DNA of 64,000 bases from Cyanoderma ruficeps. Taxonomy: Eukaryota; Chordata; Aves; Passeriformes; Timaliidae. Within the stretch, counting starts at the first letter, position 1, and each line of letters opens with the position of its first letter. The notes beneath the pieces were generated by a model. The model was not told where the DNA came from. It saw only the letters and a program-made list of their open reading frames with translations, and did not search any database. Positions 35,175 through 48,139 of this stretch are shown piece by piece. A program made the translations under genes and the position numbers. The stretch is taken from assembly GCA_008694505.1 (NCBI GenBank), contig VZDJ01007747.1, positions 39,383,202 through 39,447,201 on the forward strand, written 5' to 3'.

Positions 35175-38100
35175 TGGTGAATTTGGTTCACATGGTGTAA
35201 AAAGTTGTAAAATAGCCTCTGTCCGTGGGTGCATCAGAACTGGCACTGACACCTCCTGCTCTGAGGCTCAACAAAGCACTGATCTGTGTGTGTGCATTAA
35301 AATAAAATTAATGCCATTCTGCTGTAATAAACCAGATTTGTTTGCACCAGGTATATTTTCTAGCATATCAAATCCAGTCAGAATTAATTTCATGGGCTTA
35401 TTGTATTCTTAGTGCCATAGTTTTAAACCCAATAAAAGATGCACAAATGGTGATGGTAAAAACAGCGAGAGTAGGCTTGAAAATCAGCCCCTTGTTGCTT
35501 ACACTGAATTTATATACAGATCTTGACATTTGAGCTAGTGGAATTTTCCAGTGCTACGTAAAATTAGACCTTCATATTTGTTTTTATTTTCTATCTGCCA
35601 TTCATTTTGTTTGCCTTGGTTAAGTTTCTAATTTTCCTTTTATACAGTCCCTGCACACTAGTTAAACATACTTGGTGGGAACATTCTTGCTCAGTGTGCA
35701 GGAAGATGCTTTGCTAGGGGGACCTGCTTGGATCCCAGATTGCAAATAGTTACAACTGGAAACTTGGGATATATTTTCCCTCTTGAAGTCAGGTCAACTA
35801 GCAAATATCATGGTATAATTATGATACTAGGGAGAGCCAGGGTAGTAGTGTGACTGCTCTATTTAATGGCTAAAAATGCAGGGTTGTAAACTGTATTCTG
35901 TCCTCTGCCAGTGAGAGTTTCAGGCATTTCAACACCTCAGGGAACCCCCCTGTGCCCATTGGAGTGACAGTGATTTGCCTCTCTGTGCTGTCACATACCT
36001 CAGTTCAGCTTTGCGAATCTTAGAATCCTCAGACAACTCCAAGAGCTGCTTCAGCACAGACCATGCTCCTAAACCACTATTTTGATCTTCAGAGCTTCTT
36101 TTGCTGTTGCTGAAGGTACTTTTTTTCATAAGCAGAAATCTTTTATCAGCTCAAAAGTTTTTGCTGTTTTCTCAAGAAATGGATTCTTAACCCAACTGCT
36201 ATTAGCAAAGCCGCTGACATTACAGGTGCAACCCTGCTCCTGGGCTTAGAAGATCTGTTGGCTGAAGGAAATGAGCTTTGAGGAATAAAATGCTTGCTTT
36301 GGTTCCACCTATCTCATGTTCAAAGCCCAGAATTATTTCAGGAGTTCATTTGATTGATCCTTATAGATTAGGTAAAAGTGATCTGGGTTACAATTCATAT
36401 TTATCTTGGGGTGACTGGATATCCAGGATATTCCCAGGTGCTTGCACAGCCCAGTCTCCTTCCATTTAATTTGAGAGGGTTTTCCTGGCTTGTGGTGTGC
36501 TCAGAAACTTGTTCTCTTTCCACTCTGAAAGTTGATGTTCGTGCAGTGTAAGTTTTTATATAGGTTGTGCTGTCCATTCCTAAAAATAACACATTAAGGT
36601 GTTTAATGGAAAACGAATATGTCATTCTTTGAGGTTACAACTACCCTAATACTTTAGAGGACATGAACTGTCTTCATGAACTGTTTTCATTAAAAGCAAA
36701 AAAAGCATTTTGCCCATTAAAGTCGGCAACCCTCTGTTCAAGGCAAATTCAAGGGGAAAGGAGGCTTTGTCCCTCCAAACCAGCCCTGGAGACAGGTGAG
36801 CTGCAATTTCATTTTTACACCAGGTAATCCATTTCTCTGCTTTAACAAGTGTCCACTGGTAGGGAAGCTGGGCTGTGAGGAGCAGCAGGGCCCTTGTAGG
36901 TGAGGAAAAGCTTTGCTCCAGGTGTTTAATCAGTTGGAAAACAAATAGAGGTGAGGGAAGGGAATGAGGTGGAGACTACGGGCAGAAAATGTGAGTGGGA
37001 TGAGTAGCATGGCCTCATGTAGCCCACAACTCAGGGTGCTGGCTACATGCCTTAGAGAGGGGCTGAGAGAACTCACCCAGGCAGGAAGATGAAGAAAAGG
37101 GAGCATCATGATCATGAGAGAGCTTTTGGTTTTCCTTTCAGTGCAGGCAAAGAGAAGTAAGGAAAAACTCAGTAAAATGAAACAGTGGGGAATTCAAAAC
37201 CCATAGGAAGGTGGATGCTTTCATGCAGCGTGAGGCTGATGGGTCACAAATACATCCCCCTGTCCCTCAGCCTGGCCCAACAAGTCTGGGATAAAGCAAA
37301 TCAGGAGCTGTGCTGAGCACACTGTGTTTGCTCATATTTTGTATTCATTAATCCACCCATTCATTCATGAGCTGCTTAAGGTGTTGCTGGAGTTAAATCC
37401 TGAAAAGGGTACACAAACAAACTCAGCACGCAGAACCCTTCCTCGAAGGGCTGTGCAGCAAGCAAGCCCCAGGGAAAGCTGAGAGGAATGCAGCAATCAG
37501 AGCATAACTCATTCTGTTAGTAATTTTTTTGACTCTATCTCATGCAGAGTTTATTTTGGCAACTGTGGAGCATGAAGAAAAAACCCTGAGTATTCTAGTT
37601 GTGAGTATTGTATATCTTTCCTGATCTGGAGAGGATTGCCTGATGGGATAGGGCAGGGTAGTTGGCAATAGATAGAGTCCATGGATGGGAGGACAAGACT
37701 TTTCTGACAAAACCATGGTAAAAATTTCTAGCTTGATAGCAGACAGAAAATTATCAACAGGTATTTTCTAGTGGAATTAATCCTGGGGGAAGATTTATGT
37801 AGAGCTTGACAGTGGATGTGGAGCCACATTCAGTTCCAGAAAGGACAGAATTGTTTCTGCAGTGTAATAATGTGATTTTCTGAGAGGCAGCAAGGAAAGG
37901 CATTTGTGGGTTGGGTGATAGTTGACAACAAATACCTACCTAAAAGGTGGGAAAACCTGCAGAACCTGCAGCACCCACCATACCTATGTGCTCATGGGGG
38001 TCAAACACCAAACTCAAAAGAAATACAGCATCAAGATAATCCACCTCTTGCCACTCTTAATTGATGTGCAAAGAATGAGCATCTTACAAAGGTCTTTTGA

Positions 38101-41072
38101 TGAACTAATCCAAACTAACAGTCACTTACATCATGTTTTTTCTTGCGAAAGCTTGCGGGAGTGCTGTGGAAACATTATCTGCTTTTGTCTTTTCATGTCC
38201 CTTTATGTGGCAAAGGGTTGAGAGTGTGTCTAGATCAGCCCCTGTTACTTGGGCCACTGGAACAAAGCACCTGACAGCCCTACAGACATCCTGAGTGCAT
38301 CTGTGTCCCTTGAGCAGGCAGGACAGACCAGACCATTGATGCACAAAAAAAATTATGAGCAAAGCCCAGATTGTTTCTTCATCTGGTTATGTACCTCTAT
38401 ACAGCAGCTACAAGACCTGAATGTCTGCAAACATGTGTCCTACCACTCTACAACAGCAGATTAACTTCTATTTTCTAGTCATCTGAGTGGCAGGTGCTGT
38501 TGGGGTCCCCGAGACTGATTAACCTTGCTGGAGGAATAAAAGGTGGTGGATTGGATAGCACACTGTGAACAGGCTACCTGTACTGTCAGTGGTTGCACAC
38601 TGGAATTTTTGCTCCCCAAAACTTACCTTGAACCTGATCATGAGCTGGAGTCTGTGCAATTAAAACAACTACAACTGAGCTTGGGCTTGTGTGGGCTTCA
38701 GCCTGCACAGAATACCCAGCTGAAATATGGATGTAGGACATGACTGAAGGTACAGTGAAGCTAATGAAAATACAAATACCACTGATAGTTTGTGTCCCCA
38801 GAAGATGCCCATGGGGTTGGTTCAACAAAGGAAAAGCTGGTTTTAGCAAGTGTCTGTTCATTCCCTTGCATCCACTATTCTGTGTCCCAGGCCAAAAGCT
38901 GAAATTCATTAAACCTACTGGATATCCCAGGAGGAGGCATTACTTCACCTTGAGTTTTGGTCAATGTGCAGAGCAGTTCCCCATGTCATCTTGTTGGTGG
39001 AACTGTCTCAAATCCTCCTCCTCACCTTCCCCCCCAACCCTTCAAACCCTCAGTCTTATAAGGCACATCAACTCCAAAGAAGAATCAATATTGTCTGCAG
39101 GCCAAATCCTTTCAGCTAAACCTGAATAACTGTTTAGTTACAGTCCTCTCTAACCGGGCTATTTTCCTCTACAGATGATCAGAAAATTTGTCTGCTTAGA
39201 GAAGATTTTGGCTGAGCCTATAAGTAATATTAGTCCTCATGACTGCAGAATAAACTTTTGTTTTGGCAGCTGCAGTGTCCAGCCCTGTTAATTTATTTCT
39301 TTGTGAGCTCTGAAGAACTTGGATTAAGCTCCAAGAAGTGGACCATAGCAAATGGGAGAGAAGAGCAAATCTCATTTTCCCTGTCTTTCTGAGCCCGGGG
39401 GCTGCGTCAGGGTTTGGTGGTGCAGAAACACCTCCCACCCCTGCACAGATGCTCAAGCAATTAAGCTTTCCTACCTCCTGTCCATACAGTATATAAGGAT
39501 GGAGGGAGATCTCCAACAGGGTCAGTTCTGCAGGCTTCCTGCTGATTTTGGAGGGTCTGGGTAGGCTGAATAGTACAGGCACACAGCAGAGGAATACAGG
39601 CTACAAGAAGGATATAAAACAGGAGAGTTTTGGTGGGCTTGTTCTGTTTATCATTCTATGAAACATCTGTTTTGTTTCAACAGTAGTAACAGGCTGGATA
39701 TTGCTTTGATCCACTGTTGCAATTCCTATTTGTGTTACTGTAAGGGCTGAAGGTTGATGGTGATGTCTCTCCTGATGGCTGTGTACATTGCTGCTCTCTG
39801 GCACTGACACCAGCAGCAAAACCTCCCAGTTTGACTGGCAAATCTACCCCATCTCCTGCTCACAAAACAGCTCTGAAAGCTGCTGCACCCAGGGAATGAC
39901 AGTGTGCTTGGATTTATGAGGCTGCCTGGAAAAAAGGACTTCACATGCTGCTGTTGAGAAGAAAGTCATTGTGCTACTAGACATGTTCTTTGGTTCTAGG
40001 CTTTTCTTTTTTCCCCAGCAGTCTCTCCTTATAATTTCTCTCTTTGGTGACAGTGTTATTTGTGTAGGAACAATAATTCTGCCTTTTCTTGGCAATATTA
40101 TAAAAATACCAATGTCATTAGCAAAAGCTTTGGTTGAGAGTCACAAGGAGCACTGACATTACTCCAGCAGTGGACAGCAAACGGTTAAATCTATTTAATT
40201 TGCTTGTATGTTTTCTGTCAGAATAAAGGCCAGCTTATACTCCACAGACTACTTCAATTGCACACACAAGCTATAAGAATGCCTCTGATAAGCCTTATCT
40301 TGGACAGTATTTTTGCAAAGAAAGCCATTTCAAATGAATTATTGCAAGTTTCCTCCTTCCCTGAGTAAATTACTTCATTCATTGTAAATTATGTCCCTGC
40401 AAATTTTGAATTATTTGTGTTCCTCTGAAAAGGTTTTTCCTCTGTACACTTTGTGTATTTCCTATTATTCCGTGTCCAGAGGATTCCTTCCTGATGACTG
40501 GGTTCACTCTGAACAAATCCGTGGCCTATGCTGAAAACTAATCATAGTAAATGCTGAGATTGTTTCAGCTGTGTTTCATGTGAGTGTTTATCCAGAACTT
40601 GGCTGAACATTAAAACAGATGAAATGGGAATGGTTTGTTTTCCTGTGACTGCATCCATTCCATGGATACTTCTATGTCTTGTAGATTTGACTCTGGTTGA
40701 GTATTTTATTGAAGTAAGTATCTATGAATGTGCTATTTTTAGAAGAATTTGACAAAATAATGGATCATTGCATACACCTCCATATGAAATAAAACCTGTG
40801 TTGTAAATAGCACCTGTGATTATCAGAAACAAAAACATGCTACAAATGTAATTAATTTATTGCTGTTTAATGCTGTTATAATAATATATGTTTCTATTCC
40901 CGATTTTTTTGTGATTATTGTGAACAACACAATAATTTGGCTTTGTACAGTACAAGGAAACAGTAAAACGGGAAACTGCAATTTCTAAAAGCTGTCGTGA
41001 AAATACTTCCAGTAGTGGGTGGCCAAATAAAAAGGCATTTAGTAAACCTGAAAACAGGCATACAAGGACATG
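35175..41072. other. Unique non-coding DNA
   Basis: The longest stretch without a recognisable repeat (nearly 6 kb). ORFs of 60-129 codons overlap without domain resemblance. The 40200-40860 part is A+T-rich, with some homeodomain-like TAAT motifs. The lack of transposons could reflect constraint or chance. Confidence 0.45.
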
Positions 41073-41096
41073 CCTGGATGGATGGATAGATGGATG
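41073..41096. repeat. (GGAT)n-like microsatellite
   Basis: GGATGGATGGATAGATGGAT, about five units with one variant. Confidence 0.85.
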
Positions 41097-41357
41097 CAAA
41101 CAGATGTGAACTCTCTCACTCTGCAAGCCAACTGGGCAAAAGCCAACTTCATCAAGAAGCCATGTTCATGCAGTGCTAGGCTTAAATATTCCACCCAGCC
41201 TGTTAGGAGCTTGCTTTAGCTCCCCTCAAGTAGCCAGAGAGCTCACTCAAGCTCGGTGTGATGCTGAAGCCAGCTCAGTCAAGCTGGTTTGGAAGGCAGA
41301 CAGAGGAGCCTGTGTGTGTCTGCTCCCATCTGTGTAGACATGCCCTAAACCAGGCTG

Positions 41358-41419
41358 GGTAAAGTTTGGAGTCTTAATTAAAAACTATGGTGAAATTTGG
41401 AGTCTTAATTAAAAACTGT
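41358..41419. repeat. 31-bp tandem duplication
   Basis: Two adjacent copies of a 31-bp unit share a perfect 22-bp core that starts TTTGGAGTCTTAATT and ends AAAAACT (41365-41386 and 41396-41417). The flanks GGTAAAG and GGTGAAA differ slightly. The near identity suggests a recent local duplication. Confidence 0.95.
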
Positions 41420-44400
41420 GTTAATTTAGTAGGCCAAAATTTTGCCTGCTGTTGGCATGGATCTGTATTGGACAAGAAGAATGTTTTTCCACTTCCCAAG
41501 CAGACAAAATATTGGAGCTTGTGTCTTTGAAGTTGGAGATGACAAAAAATGACTTGGATTATTTCTGCTTGAAAATGTCTTTCTTTGTGTTTCTACCTCA
41601 GGTTGGATGTTCATGTGGTTCCCATCCCCACAGTGCCTGGACACTTTGTGTTCTTTGATGTACAACTCCAACAACCCCTGTGAGAAGGGAATGTGCTGGT
41701 TTTTCCCATTGGGCAGATGGGGAACAGAGTCCCAAAGGCAAAAGGGAGATTTCCTCAAGGCTACATACTGCCTCATGCAGTGGCATCCTGGACCCACTCC
41801 TCCAAGGAGTCATGAAATGTCTCAAGACTCCTTTAGAACTTCCCTTTGGGCCTTTTTCATATGGAAAATGTGGTGCCTTTGCTTTTCTAAACTCTAACAG
41901 GTCACACACTGACCTGACAGCATGAGGTCAGCACAGGCAGGTCCCACTGCTCCATGGCCACTGGTGGACATGAATGGCCAATACGTGGTCATTGTCCTGG
42001 CCTGTGACCATTCCACAGCCTCAGTGTGAGCAAATACCTCGGCACGGGTTTGGTCTGCATTACCTCACTCTCATCAGGATGGTGTCCTGGCACCATCTGG
42101 GGAACATGTGAGCACAGAGCTGTTCCCAAAACTCATCCTCTTGGGATGAGGAGAACATTCACTCACCCGGCCTCTCCTGTGTGCTTGGGGGATAGCACCT
42201 CATCCTATTTTATTTGGATTTTTAGGCATCATATCACTTCATTTGTAAAATGCTCCCATGGACTTCCCAGGGAAATGAGGACCCTGCTTGACCTCACGCT
42301 TGGGTGGGACAGGATGTGAGAAGGAACACTGCATGAAGGGAAAACATCTAAATTATGAGCCCCTTTGGGGGAGAGTGACTTCATACTGACGACCTATAAG
42401 CAGCAAGACAGGCCAAATTAGTGCAATAAACTATTAATTGAGAGGAGATTGCCATAATGTTACTAAAATATTTCTGTGCTGTTTTTCCACCACTGCTCTC
42501 AGGGAAGCTGAGCCATCAGGCCATGCATCCTAGATGTGATTATGGCTTTATTCAGGTAAAGCCTTTGGACTGGCACAGCTTTTGTGGCAGTATGCAGTAG
42601 GAAGAGCTGGCATGGGATGTGGAATAGGAGGGACTCAGACATCTGAGGGCTGTGCAGTTGGCAAACAGGGCACGGGCCCTCATCTCAGGCAGCACAAACT
42701 CTCAGGGTCTCCACTGCTTTGCAGGTGCAGGGGGGAGATGTGTTTGTAGGGCACTTCTTAATTCCCAAGGCAGGCAGATGTGCTTTGAAGCAGCTGAGGT
42801 TTTTGAGCTGTTCTCATGGCTCCTCCGCTTGCCTAAGGACAGGGAACAGGGCTGGGCCTCAAATGATGAGTTCAATCCTGCCTTCTTTGAAGTCCCTGGC
42901 AGTAATTCCCAGCACCAGCTATGAGGTCTGTGTAGCTGAAGGGGCTACAACAGGGCAAAATGCTTTGTCTGGCCAGTTTAACTGGAGAGCCTGGGGCTGC
43001 TTGGCCTGGGGGGATATGATGGGGCACACCAGCTGGCTTGGTCAGGCTGGGGTGCAACAAGCTTCATGGATCCATGCCCAGAGGGCTCCTTGAAGCACCC
43101 TGTTAGAATTTCATACAATTCATCCCTATCTTCTTTCTCTCCTGAGAGCCCACACTTTACTGCTGTGACCAGCACTGGAGTCCCAGCATGTATGGAAATA
43201 GTTTAACAGGCTTCAGGCAGGGTTTGCAGTGTTGAAAATTAGAAAAATAAAGAGTTTCATAGAAACAGAGCCAATTGGATCTGGAAGTCATGGAAGAGAG
43301 ACAAAAAACCACTATCAGCCTCTTGGCATGGGGATGTTTGTATATGTGTTTGCTTGGCTGTGCTTCTGATAGATGCCTTGAGCTTCTGTACATGGTGCCT
43401 GGCACAGCTGGGGTGGGGAGATCCAACAGGCGGAGGAACACGTATGACAAGACTGCTGCTGGTTAGTCTTTGACTTTTTGGATAGGTAAAGTGGCCCTGC
43501 ATCCTCCACCCACTTCTCTAAGCTTGTCCTGTGCTTAGTTTGCAAAGCTCCATATAGTAACATATGGTAATAGACCAGGGGGCTGCAGCCAGGCAAGAGA
43601 AGGGGCTGTGGAGCATGACAGCCCTGGATTTATTGCACTGGCCCAAATGTGTGAAAATTATTGTAAAAATTGACTTTACTGTGTAGTCACAGGGGACACT
43701 GATCAAAGCACTCCAGATGTTGTGCTTGACCCCTGCCCTTTAATATGAAAGGCACCAACAAGGTCCAGAATCTGCATTCATTTCCCTGCAGTGCTGCATT
43801 GGCACAAGCTGCCCTGGGTCCCTGCTGCCCAGCATTTGCTCCAGCAGCAGCTGTGTGCAGTGCTGCTCCCCAGGAGACTCTCTGCTTCATCAGCTGGATG
43901 GATGGTCCCAGCTGGCTTGAAAGGCAACACCAAGGCTTCACGATGTGTCCAATTCTTTTTAATTTGTTTCTCATTATGCAAAATTTCTGGCATATGTCTA
44001 ATGCCATCTCACATTTAGACCCATATAGTAGATGTTTGCAGGACTGCAAAATCTCTGAGATTGTGGGGTTTGCCTTCTGCCTGTTTCACTGCTGTTGCTG
44101 TTCCTCTCTGTAGTCTATTCCTCCCTCTGCCAAGACAGATTGGCTGCTATCAAAGTCCTGCAGCTGACATATTTCTAATCATCCCTTCATTGCAGTCTAT
44201 CTTCTGTAAACAATTAGTGAAGCCCTTCTGGGATTTGGAGTCGTTGTTCTAACTTCCTAATTATTTATCTTTTTTTGGCTCTTTTATTTCTTGGCAAGAG
44301 AGATTTGGTGGCCAGGAGACATTAATATGCTTGCTCTCCAAGTTCCTGTGCTTTGGTTAATCACTCCAGCTGAAACCTGTTGATACTGGATAATTTCTGG

Positions 44401-46915
44401 AGCTTTATTATGTGAGTCTTCACAGCACATTTAACAAAGGAGCAATAAATGAGCTCGGTGGCAGGCATATTTCTGTGATGGAAATTGCTTTTCCCTTTGG
44501 GATGGGATCCAAAGACCACTGAAGTGAATGAGATTCTTTCCAGCAACTCAGCGGGTTTTCTCTGGTTGCTGATGGAGGGACTCCATCACCCAGCCACTGA
44601 TGGCTGAGAGGCCTTTGCTCTCCTTGCACCCTTGGTCACATGTTGGTCCTTGGCAAGAACTGCTGGTGAAAAGCCTGAGTTACTGATCCTGGATCTCTTG
44701 GGGATGTAGGGGAGCCCAGTTGATGTGAGCTGTGCTCAGTCAATTTGCTTAAAAAACTTCTCCCCTGAGGAACCTCACTATATTGTTGTTCTAGACTAAG
44801 TTAAACAAAACAAAATTATTTTTAATGTATTTTTTCTCCTGATGCACCTGTGATTATTAATTAGTACTTACACAGAACCAGAGCACAGCCATTAGCTAGG
44901 TTTGCTGCATGAATCTCTAAATCACCTTTGGTTGATCTCAGGCACATTTGCCGTAACAAACTGACTCAGACTGGCCTGTTTTGACTGTTCATGCTGGGCT
45001 TCTCCTTTTATCTCCTCAGGTTGTGCCATCCTTGTACCTACATGCTGAAAGCTTTCTTTGTTAAAATGGTGAGAACTAATTACTCATCAGACTTGGAAAG
45101 GTTCTGCTGTCCTGTCCTGTCCTGGCAGGCTGCCCCTCCCAGCTAGTCGAGGGCACCATCTTCTGAACTCTGAGGAAAAGGGATTCCTCCCACCATTTTC
45201 CAGGCATGTCAGTGTCAGCATTACATAATTCATGTATTGTTCAAGCCATGTTAACATTGCTCTTTTTCTTGATTACTCCTTATTAAAGTGCTATGTCAGC
45301 ATATTAGTTTGTTTTCTTTCCCATTAGCTTCCAAGAGCTTGGCTCAATCCTTTACATATGTTAATGCTCTCCTCTGACCAGTTATGGGTCAGTGTGTGAA
45401 TAATCTTTATGCAGGAAAACCAAACATCCACACACTGCACTGGGAATCGTACAGGGTCATATTAATGAATTTGACAAGGGGAAGGGCAGAGGAAACACTG
45501 AGATTTGGTGCCCAGATTGCTCACTTCCAACCAAAACGATTTGATTAATCTTTCTTTTCAGCAGCAGAGAATGTTTCTTGCACTCTGTTCCTTGTATTCT
45601 GGTGGCCAGGGATCCCTCTTTCTTCAGTGAGAAGGGACACACCCCTCTGGAGGGAAATTTGCACCTTCAGTGATGGTACTTGCCTTCTGGAGAAGCCCAT
45701 CTCTGGCCACTGACCACAGGGGAGGAACCCTTATCACACTCACCACCTCAGAGAAGCATCTGCCATTGCCTTTGGAAGTTACTTCTGAGAGGACCAGAGG
45801 TGTCTGTTATGGCTGGAGGCTCAAATATTGGGCTTGGTCTGATACACAAGAAAAGCTAATAATTTCTGTCTAATCATAATCATTAATCACTGACGAGCTG
45901 GAGAAAGCACTAATGCTGTGCTTTCTTCACTCTTCCCCATGCCCAAGCCTATGAAGTATCCATGTGGGATATGGGAGACTCCCATGAGTGATTTTCCTCT
46001 GCTTGATGGGACTTGAACTTGCTTTTCCCAAAGAAATGTCCAAACAAAGCTCTCAAAGCCTCTCCCAGACTCTGAAACTTTTAAAGATGTTCCCATTTGT
46101 ATAAAACAATTAAACTACCAGTGGAACAGTCCAGGTCTCTCCCCTTCCCAGCTGAAAGCCCTAATAACAGGGTGTAGTGATTCAGGAAACCTGCCTACAC
46201 ATTCTGTGGCTTTTGTTTGAAGGTCTGAGATCTCAAAGCCTACCTGTGCCAAGAACCCTTTCCTGGCTGGGTCACCAACCCCCACCAGGCTCTGTCCATC
46301 AAACAGGGTCTGTTACGCACCGTGGTCCTTCCTTCCAACAAAAGCATCATGGACAGCAGCTTGGGACCGCCAGAGAAGTACTTTACTTACCTACTTGAGA
46401 TGGTCACCTTGCCTGTGGGCACACCAGGCAGTTCTTCTTTGTGGATGGCACCTGTTTAAAGAGAAAGCTTGAAAAAAGGGGTTGGTCTGGAGAGAAAGCA
46501 TTTCCCCAGATCAGGCTCAGAGGAAACAGCCTCATGAGGACAAAAGGATCTCCCCAGGAGGGTGAACTCTGGGTGCTCCAGTTCAGTTTTGATTTTCAAG
46601 CTTGCATTCAGCAAGGCTATGAGTTTTCTGGACCCTCTGTGCCATAGGTTTGCTGCTGAGAACAGCTTGGTGGGCCATGAAGACTTAGGCTCATTCTGTG
46701 GCAAGTATATTTCACTCCAAATGATATTTTCATACTAGAAGTGATATATATAAACAATAAATTTTTTTTGTGCAGTCAGTAAGAAGCCCTGTATTTCATC
46801 GGCATTTGAACAGGGATTCATTAATGTTCTAGTTATATTTTAACACGTTTTTCTAAGCATTAAAAAATCCATTCACTTTGCAGTAAAATATTTTATTTTC
46901 TGGTTGGGGGTTTCT
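41420..46915. other. Unique non-coding DNA
   Basis: No transposon or gene recognised. A small (TGTCC)n run lies at about 45106-45125. Many ORFs of 60-124 codons overlap on both strands and lack recognisable motifs. Confidence 0.45.
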
Positions 46916-46919
46916 ATTT

Positions 46920-47022
46920 TAAACACACATATTGTGTGTGAGCTTATATATTTTTATATACATATGTATATGCATATACATAAAATATATGTGTGTGTGT
47001 ATGTATTTTATATAATATAGGC
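46920..47022. repeat. TA/TG-rich simple sequence
   Basis: Alternating purine-pyrimidine DNA (TATATACATATGTATATG and GTGTGTGTGTATG) directly upstream of the 5S-derived sequence. Minus-strand ORFs through it are artefacts. A further (AT)n run is at 47269-47285. Confidence 0.85.
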
Positions 47023-47046
47023 CTGTATGTGTCTATATTATATTTG

Positions 47047-47152
47047 GCCTGTATCCACTCTGGCCTGACTGCCCTGAGTTTAGAAACTAAACAGTTGCAG
47101 GCTTGGCTGGTGCTAGGATGGGAGACCACCTGGGAACCTGGGTGCTGCAGGG
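47047..47152 (+). pseudogene. 5S rRNA-derived pseudogene (or 5S-headed SINE relic)
   Basis: The sequence follows vertebrate 5S rRNA from GCCT at the 5' end to GGTGCTGCAGG near the 3' end. The best part is the region equivalent to 5S positions ~40-115: GAAACTAAACAG for GAAGCTAAGCAG, GGCTTGGCTGGTGCTAGGAT for GGCCTGGTTAGTACTTGGAT, and GGGAGACCACCTGGGAA for GGGAGACCGCCTGGGAA. The C box (47114-47133) keeps about 18 of 20 bases and aligns without gaps. The 5' third is more diverged, the length is short of 120 nt, and no T-run terminator follows closely. It is therefore a non-functional retrocopy, or the 5S head of an old SINE. Confidence 0.8.
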
Positions 47153-48139
47153 ACTGGCCAAGGAGTTGTGGTTAAACACGTGGTGAATTTTAGACCACAA
47201 AAATTGCATGAGTGGAAAGACTTCATTTGGCACCATTTTTGCTGTTGAGCTGATGGATGGGAGATTAGAAATATATATATATATTAAAAGAAAAAAAATC
47301 CCTCCCCCTCACGGGTGGGCGTGGTGGCTTAGATGTCTGAACAGCAGAGCCTCCCTACCCTCCGGAGCTTACACTCTGAGGCCTTGAACCTGAAAAAATA
47401 AAAACAAATATGCTTAACAGTATGCATGCGAGAACTTGTATAACTGTTCACAGGTCTGAAGCCCGGGGGGAGCTCTGAGAACTGTGTAGGGATCCAGAGC
47501 AATGCTGGCCCTGGGCAACCAGGGAGGCTCCAGTGAGGGGCTGTCCCCTGCATTTAGCCTTTCTGGCTTGAGTGTGGTGCTGGCACTGGGGGGGGCGGGG
47601 AAGGAAAGATGAAGCCTTGGAGCTCCTCTTCTTTTAAGGACTAAAGCCGGTTTTACATTTTATTTTTATATTTATTTTACATATTTACATATGAGTGTGC
47701 CTAAAGACCAGCGTGTATGTTTCCTGCCATCTCACCCCTTTGCAGGCACCAGGGGAGGAGCACTCAGATGGGGTGAGAACATCCCAGGGGGGTTGGCAGA
47801 AATTTGAGGGGAGCATTTTGCTTTGGTTTATATCATTCCTGGAACTGCTTTTTCATTTCCTACAGACAGGAGTGTGCCTGCCCTCAAAGGAACTCAGGGG
47901 ACACCAGCACATGGCTGTAGGACAGCCTTGTCCTGATCAGCCTTTGAGAGGCTGCTCATCACCCTGGGGTCACCTCTGGGGTCAGTGGGGTGTGTGTTGG
48001 GGAGGCTTTCCAGAGCTGATACACATCTGCTGCATCTCGGTGAAACGTTTTGCACAACTTGCTGCCAATCTCTGACAAGGATGCTTATTTCATAGCAGAT
48101 AGCTCACAGCCAGTTATATATAGCTGTACACATAGCAGG
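47153..48139. other. Unique non-coding DNA downstream of the 5S relic
   Basis: A weak tRNA-like A-box (TGGCTTAGATG, 47325-47335) and B-box-like sequence (GCCTTGAACCTG, about 47381-47392) occur, but the spacing and B-box match are poor. A G8CG4 run lies at about 47588-47600. No gene recognised. Confidence 0.4.

Noticed and set aside
47325..47392. Possible tRNA gene (A-box and B-box-like sequences)
   Set aside because: The B-box match is poor, the flanks cannot form an acceptor stem by eye, and no T-run terminator is placed correctly.
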